This document shows positions 61,649-64,000 of a stretch of 64,000 nucleotides of DNA, one piece after another. Each line of letters starts with the position of its first letter. Positions within the stretch are counted from its first letter, which is position 1. The translations under genes and the position numbers were made by a program. The DNA is from Globisporangium splendens (lineage: Eukaryota; Oomycota; Peronosporomycetes; Pythiales; Pythiaceae). A model generated the notes under the pieces. That model was not told the origin of the DNA. It ran no database searches and was given only the letters and a program-made list of their open reading frames with translations. The stretch covers positions 124,001 through 188,000 of the forward strand of contig VFIW01000041.1 in the NCBI GenBank assembly GCA_006386115.1. The letters are read 5' to 3'.

Positions 61649-62527
61649 ATGGTGGCCGAAGTGGTCGTGCAGCTCGTGCGTGCGGGCGCGTCCCTAGCGG
61701 CGTGTGCCATGTTCGCGAGTCTGCTGCCCGCCGTGCGTGCCGCGCAGCGTACTGGGGCCACGGGCGCGCTGGCGCTGCTGCCGATCCTGTCCATGTTCGC
61801 CAACTGCATCGGCTGGGGGCTCTACGGCGTGCTGCGCCGCGACTACTTCCCGCTCGTGGTCACCAACGTCGTCGGCGTCGGCTTCTCGCTGTTTTACACC
61901 GTGGCGTTCTACCAGATCACGAATGCGCGAGGCGCTGTGCTCAAGAAGATCCTGGTGACGTACGCGGCGCTATTGGCGTTCGTGTTGTATCCGGTCTACA
62001 GCGACGAACCGGCGCAAGACGTGCAAGACCACGTTGGGTACATGGCTGTGGGGATCGCGGCGATCATGTTCGCGTCTCCGCTGGCGGTCGTGAGGGAGGT
62101 GATCGCGACGCGGAATGCGGCCATCATGCCGTTCACGCTCATCGCGGCGGGCGTGCTGAACTGTCTGCTGTGGCTCACCTACGGTCTCATCCTCGCCGAC
62201 TCGTTCGTGATCGCGCCGAACCTCGTCAACTTGATTCTCGGAGTCACGCAGCTGATGCTTTTCTTCGTGTTCCCGAAAGACCAAAAGTACGACAAAGTGG
62301 ATGCAGACAAGAAGGAAAAGCAGGCAGCAGAGAGTGTAGAGATCGAGCTCGAGCTCCAAGAAGAGACGCCAAAGCTCGCAGCACCAGAGAGCACAGAGAT
62401 GGAGAAGCTCCAAGAAGAGAAAGACACGCAAGCGCCGGAAAGTACGGAGACTGAGGTTCAAGAAGAGAAAGCAAAGCAGGCACCTGAAAGCGAAGAGAGT
62501 GAGCTCAAAGTCGCCGTCGTCGCGTAG
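61649..62527 (+). CDS. SWEET sugar transporter (MtN3/saliva family)
   Basis: 292 aa, single exon, start MVAEVVVQLVRAGASLA. Bidirectional, gradient-driven sugar carrier of the plasma or vacuolar membrane. Seven hydrophobic helices are visible, arranged as two three-helix MtN3 units around a linker helix: unit 1 about 5-95 (LLPILSMFANCIGWGLYG, TNVVGVGFSLFYTVAFY), unit 2 about 130-210 (GIAAIMFASPLAVVREVI, PFTLIAAGVLNCLLWLTYG, APNLVNLILGVTQLMLFF). The conserved prolines and Asn of each unit are present (SPLAVV, NCLLW). The C-terminal tail (about 212-292) is strongly charged, with three copies of an APEST-E-EEK pattern. Convergent with RPS4. Confidence 0.95.
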   Translation: MVAEVVVQLVRAGASLAACAMFASLLPAVRAAQRTGATGALALLPILSMFANCIGWGLYGVLRRDYFPLVVTNVVGVGFSLFYTVAFYQITNARGAVLKKILVTYAALLAFVLYPVYSDEPAQDVQDHVGYMAVGIAAIMFASPLAVVREVIATRNAAIMPFTLIAAGVLNCLLWLTYGLILADSFVIAPNLVNLILGVTQLMLFFVFPKDQKYDKVDADKKEKQAAESVEIELELQEETPKLAAPESTEMEKLQEEKDTQAPESTETEVQEEKAKQAPESEESELKVAVVA

Positions 62528-62973
62528 CTTTTCATGATGATGCGCTTGTGCAAAGCAAGAGCGTGGCGTGGCTCATCATGCGGCACAGACATAACGCTGA
62601 GTGATGCAAGGCGCTGCCGATATCCGTGGTGTGCATTGCCAGTGTCATGAGAAGAGAATGGGTACAATAGCTACAAATGCACGCACCTTCAAAGCGCCAG
62701 AAGACAGAGACCAACTCCATTATCAAGGACAGTCTCATGAGCCTCCAGCAACAGGCACAATGACAATGGCAAAAAGAACTGTTCATGCGAGTTAAGCCCA
62801 TCTGCAGCTAAAGCCTCAACATGCCATCACCAAACAAGGAGTAGATATTTGAAAAAATGATTATATATTGAGTCATATAACCACACTGTTCTCCTTTCCA
62901 TTATCAGAGGGATGCGAGCGACAGAGTCCCAGGCGATCCCGCGACGCTACAGTTCTAAATGGAGGCTGCGCAT
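62528..62973. other. Intergenic region between convergent genes
   Basis: 3' flanks of SWEET and RPS4; no gene or repeat recognised. Confidence 0.5.
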
Positions 62974-63947
62974 TTAGTTCTGGGCCTTTTGTTCACGGAT
63001 AGCGAGCTCCTCCAAGATGGAGAGCTTGATACCCTTACCCTTTGGCAGCGACACCAATGGGCGCGAGTCGTTGCCGATCGCGAACACGTTACCCGAGCGG
63101 GTGGCGAAGTCGTTGCCAGCCGAGTCCTTGATGTGGGCAATGTTGAACGAACCCTGGTGTCTGGAATAGCGACATCACAACAACAACAGCAATTAGCCAT
63201 GCGCTTCAACAGAAAACATGGAAGCCAGATGACGGCTGCTCAAGAAACACAAGAGAATTGTTGGAGGTTTGAAGGCGCGAGGGCCATTCAAAGCCGCTAC
63301 CAAACCACCACACCCAGCTCGCAATGAGTCAACAAGGTGTGTTCCTACCTTTCGATGGAGTGGAGCACACCGACACGACCCGTGTTACGACCACGGGTGA
63401 CGACGACGAGGGCACCAGCCTGGAGCTTCACGAAGTCGACGATCTTGCCGGTCTCCAAGTCGATCTTGACCGTGTCGTTCACCTTGATGAGAGGGTCTGG
63501 GTAGCGGATCGTGCGGCCGTCGCTGGTGGCGACGTATGGGATCGCCTTCTTGGTGAACTCCTGGCGGGTCACCTTGGCGAGCTTGTACTTCTTCTCCTCG
63601 TTGTTGATGCGGTGGAGCACGAAGCGGCCCTTGACATCGTACATGAGGCGGAAGGCGTCACCGGACTTTGGGAGTTCCACGACGTCCATGAAGCCGGCTG
63701 GGAAGTTCGGGTCGACGCGGATCTTGCCATCGACCTTGATCTGCTTGTTCAGGCAGATGATGGTCACTTCCTGCTTCGTCAACGCGTATTTCAAGCGGTT
63801 GCGCAAGATGATGATGAGCGGCAGGCACTCACGGAGCTTGTGTGGGCCAGACGATGGGCGTGGCGCCCAGATACCGTCCAGCTTGCCAAGCATCCAGTGC
63901 TTTGGCGCAGACATGCGCTTCAGGTGCATACGTGGTCCACGAGGCAT
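62974..63947 (-). CDS. RPS4: 40S ribosomal protein S4 (eS4)
   Basis: 261 aa, the usual family length, from exons 63349-63947 and 62974-63160. The intron of 188 bp starts gtagga and ends ttccag; phase 2 fits (AG|A). Start [20 protein letters not shown] follows the eukaryotic S4 pattern. Further conserved blocks: [19 protein letters not shown], the S4 domain, then [19 protein letters not shown], a KOW-like [20 protein letters not shown], and [20 protein letters not shown] and [10 protein letters not shown] in exon 2. It binds 18S rRNA near the mRNA entry side of the small subunit. The G+C-rich third positions fit high expression. Confidence 0.97.
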
Positions 63948-64000
63948 CTTTCCTTAACGAGTTGAGGGTGCTGGTCGGAGACAAAAAGGAGAACTACGGC

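Overview
The window looks like nuclear DNA of an oomycete (Phytophthora, Pythium and relatives). The evidence is compact, GC-rich genes, many of them intronless; short GT-AG introns of about 41-190 bp; stramenopile-type versions of CDC48, VPS15, SHPRH and RPS4; a two-domain phosphagen kinase; and chromodomain Ty3/Gypsy retrotransposons. The species assignment is inference.

Left part (1-10193): a nest of LTR retrotransposons. Element A fills 1-5825 and ends in an LTR at 5291-5825. Element B, a different Gypsy family, resumes at 5826 in the middle of its pol gene and ends in an LTR at 8283-8931. The simplest reading is that A inserted into B. A third piece (about 9117-10151) is a second copy of B's 3' end, fused to a truncated tRNA-Arg(UCG) gene. 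The most striking feature is that A and B each carry a long open frame on the opposite strand (514 and 355 codons). Each starts just inside the 3' LTR, runs back over the chromodomain, and encodes a coiled coil antisense to the disordered linker of pol. The overlap register is the same in both elements. This antisense gene is my candidate for an undescribed system.

Middle (11-31 kb): CDC48/p97 with an 11-nt first exon; a mucin-like secreted or GPI-anchored protein; an intron-dense coiled-coil gene; intronless VPS15 (PI3-kinase complex); a NOL12-type nucleolar protein; a GBP-like large GTPase with a C-terminal PH domain; a complex I NDUFB10-like subunit; and a Ser/Gln-rich coiled-coil protein.

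Right (31-64 kb): CPAP/SAS-4 (centriole assembly) with an in-frame GC-AG intron; two sphingosine-kinase paralogues in opposite orientation on either side of SHPRH; an LRR-like gene; small unknown genes; a fused two-domain phosphagen kinase; a long coiled-coil protein; a K+ channel with an enlarged membrane region; a SWEET sugar transporter; and ribosomal protein S4. These are mostly housekeeping genes with no operon-like logic. Several pairs are convergent with short gaps, for example 81 bp between 58246 and 58327. Exon limits were inferred by eye from splice signals and reading-frame continuity.
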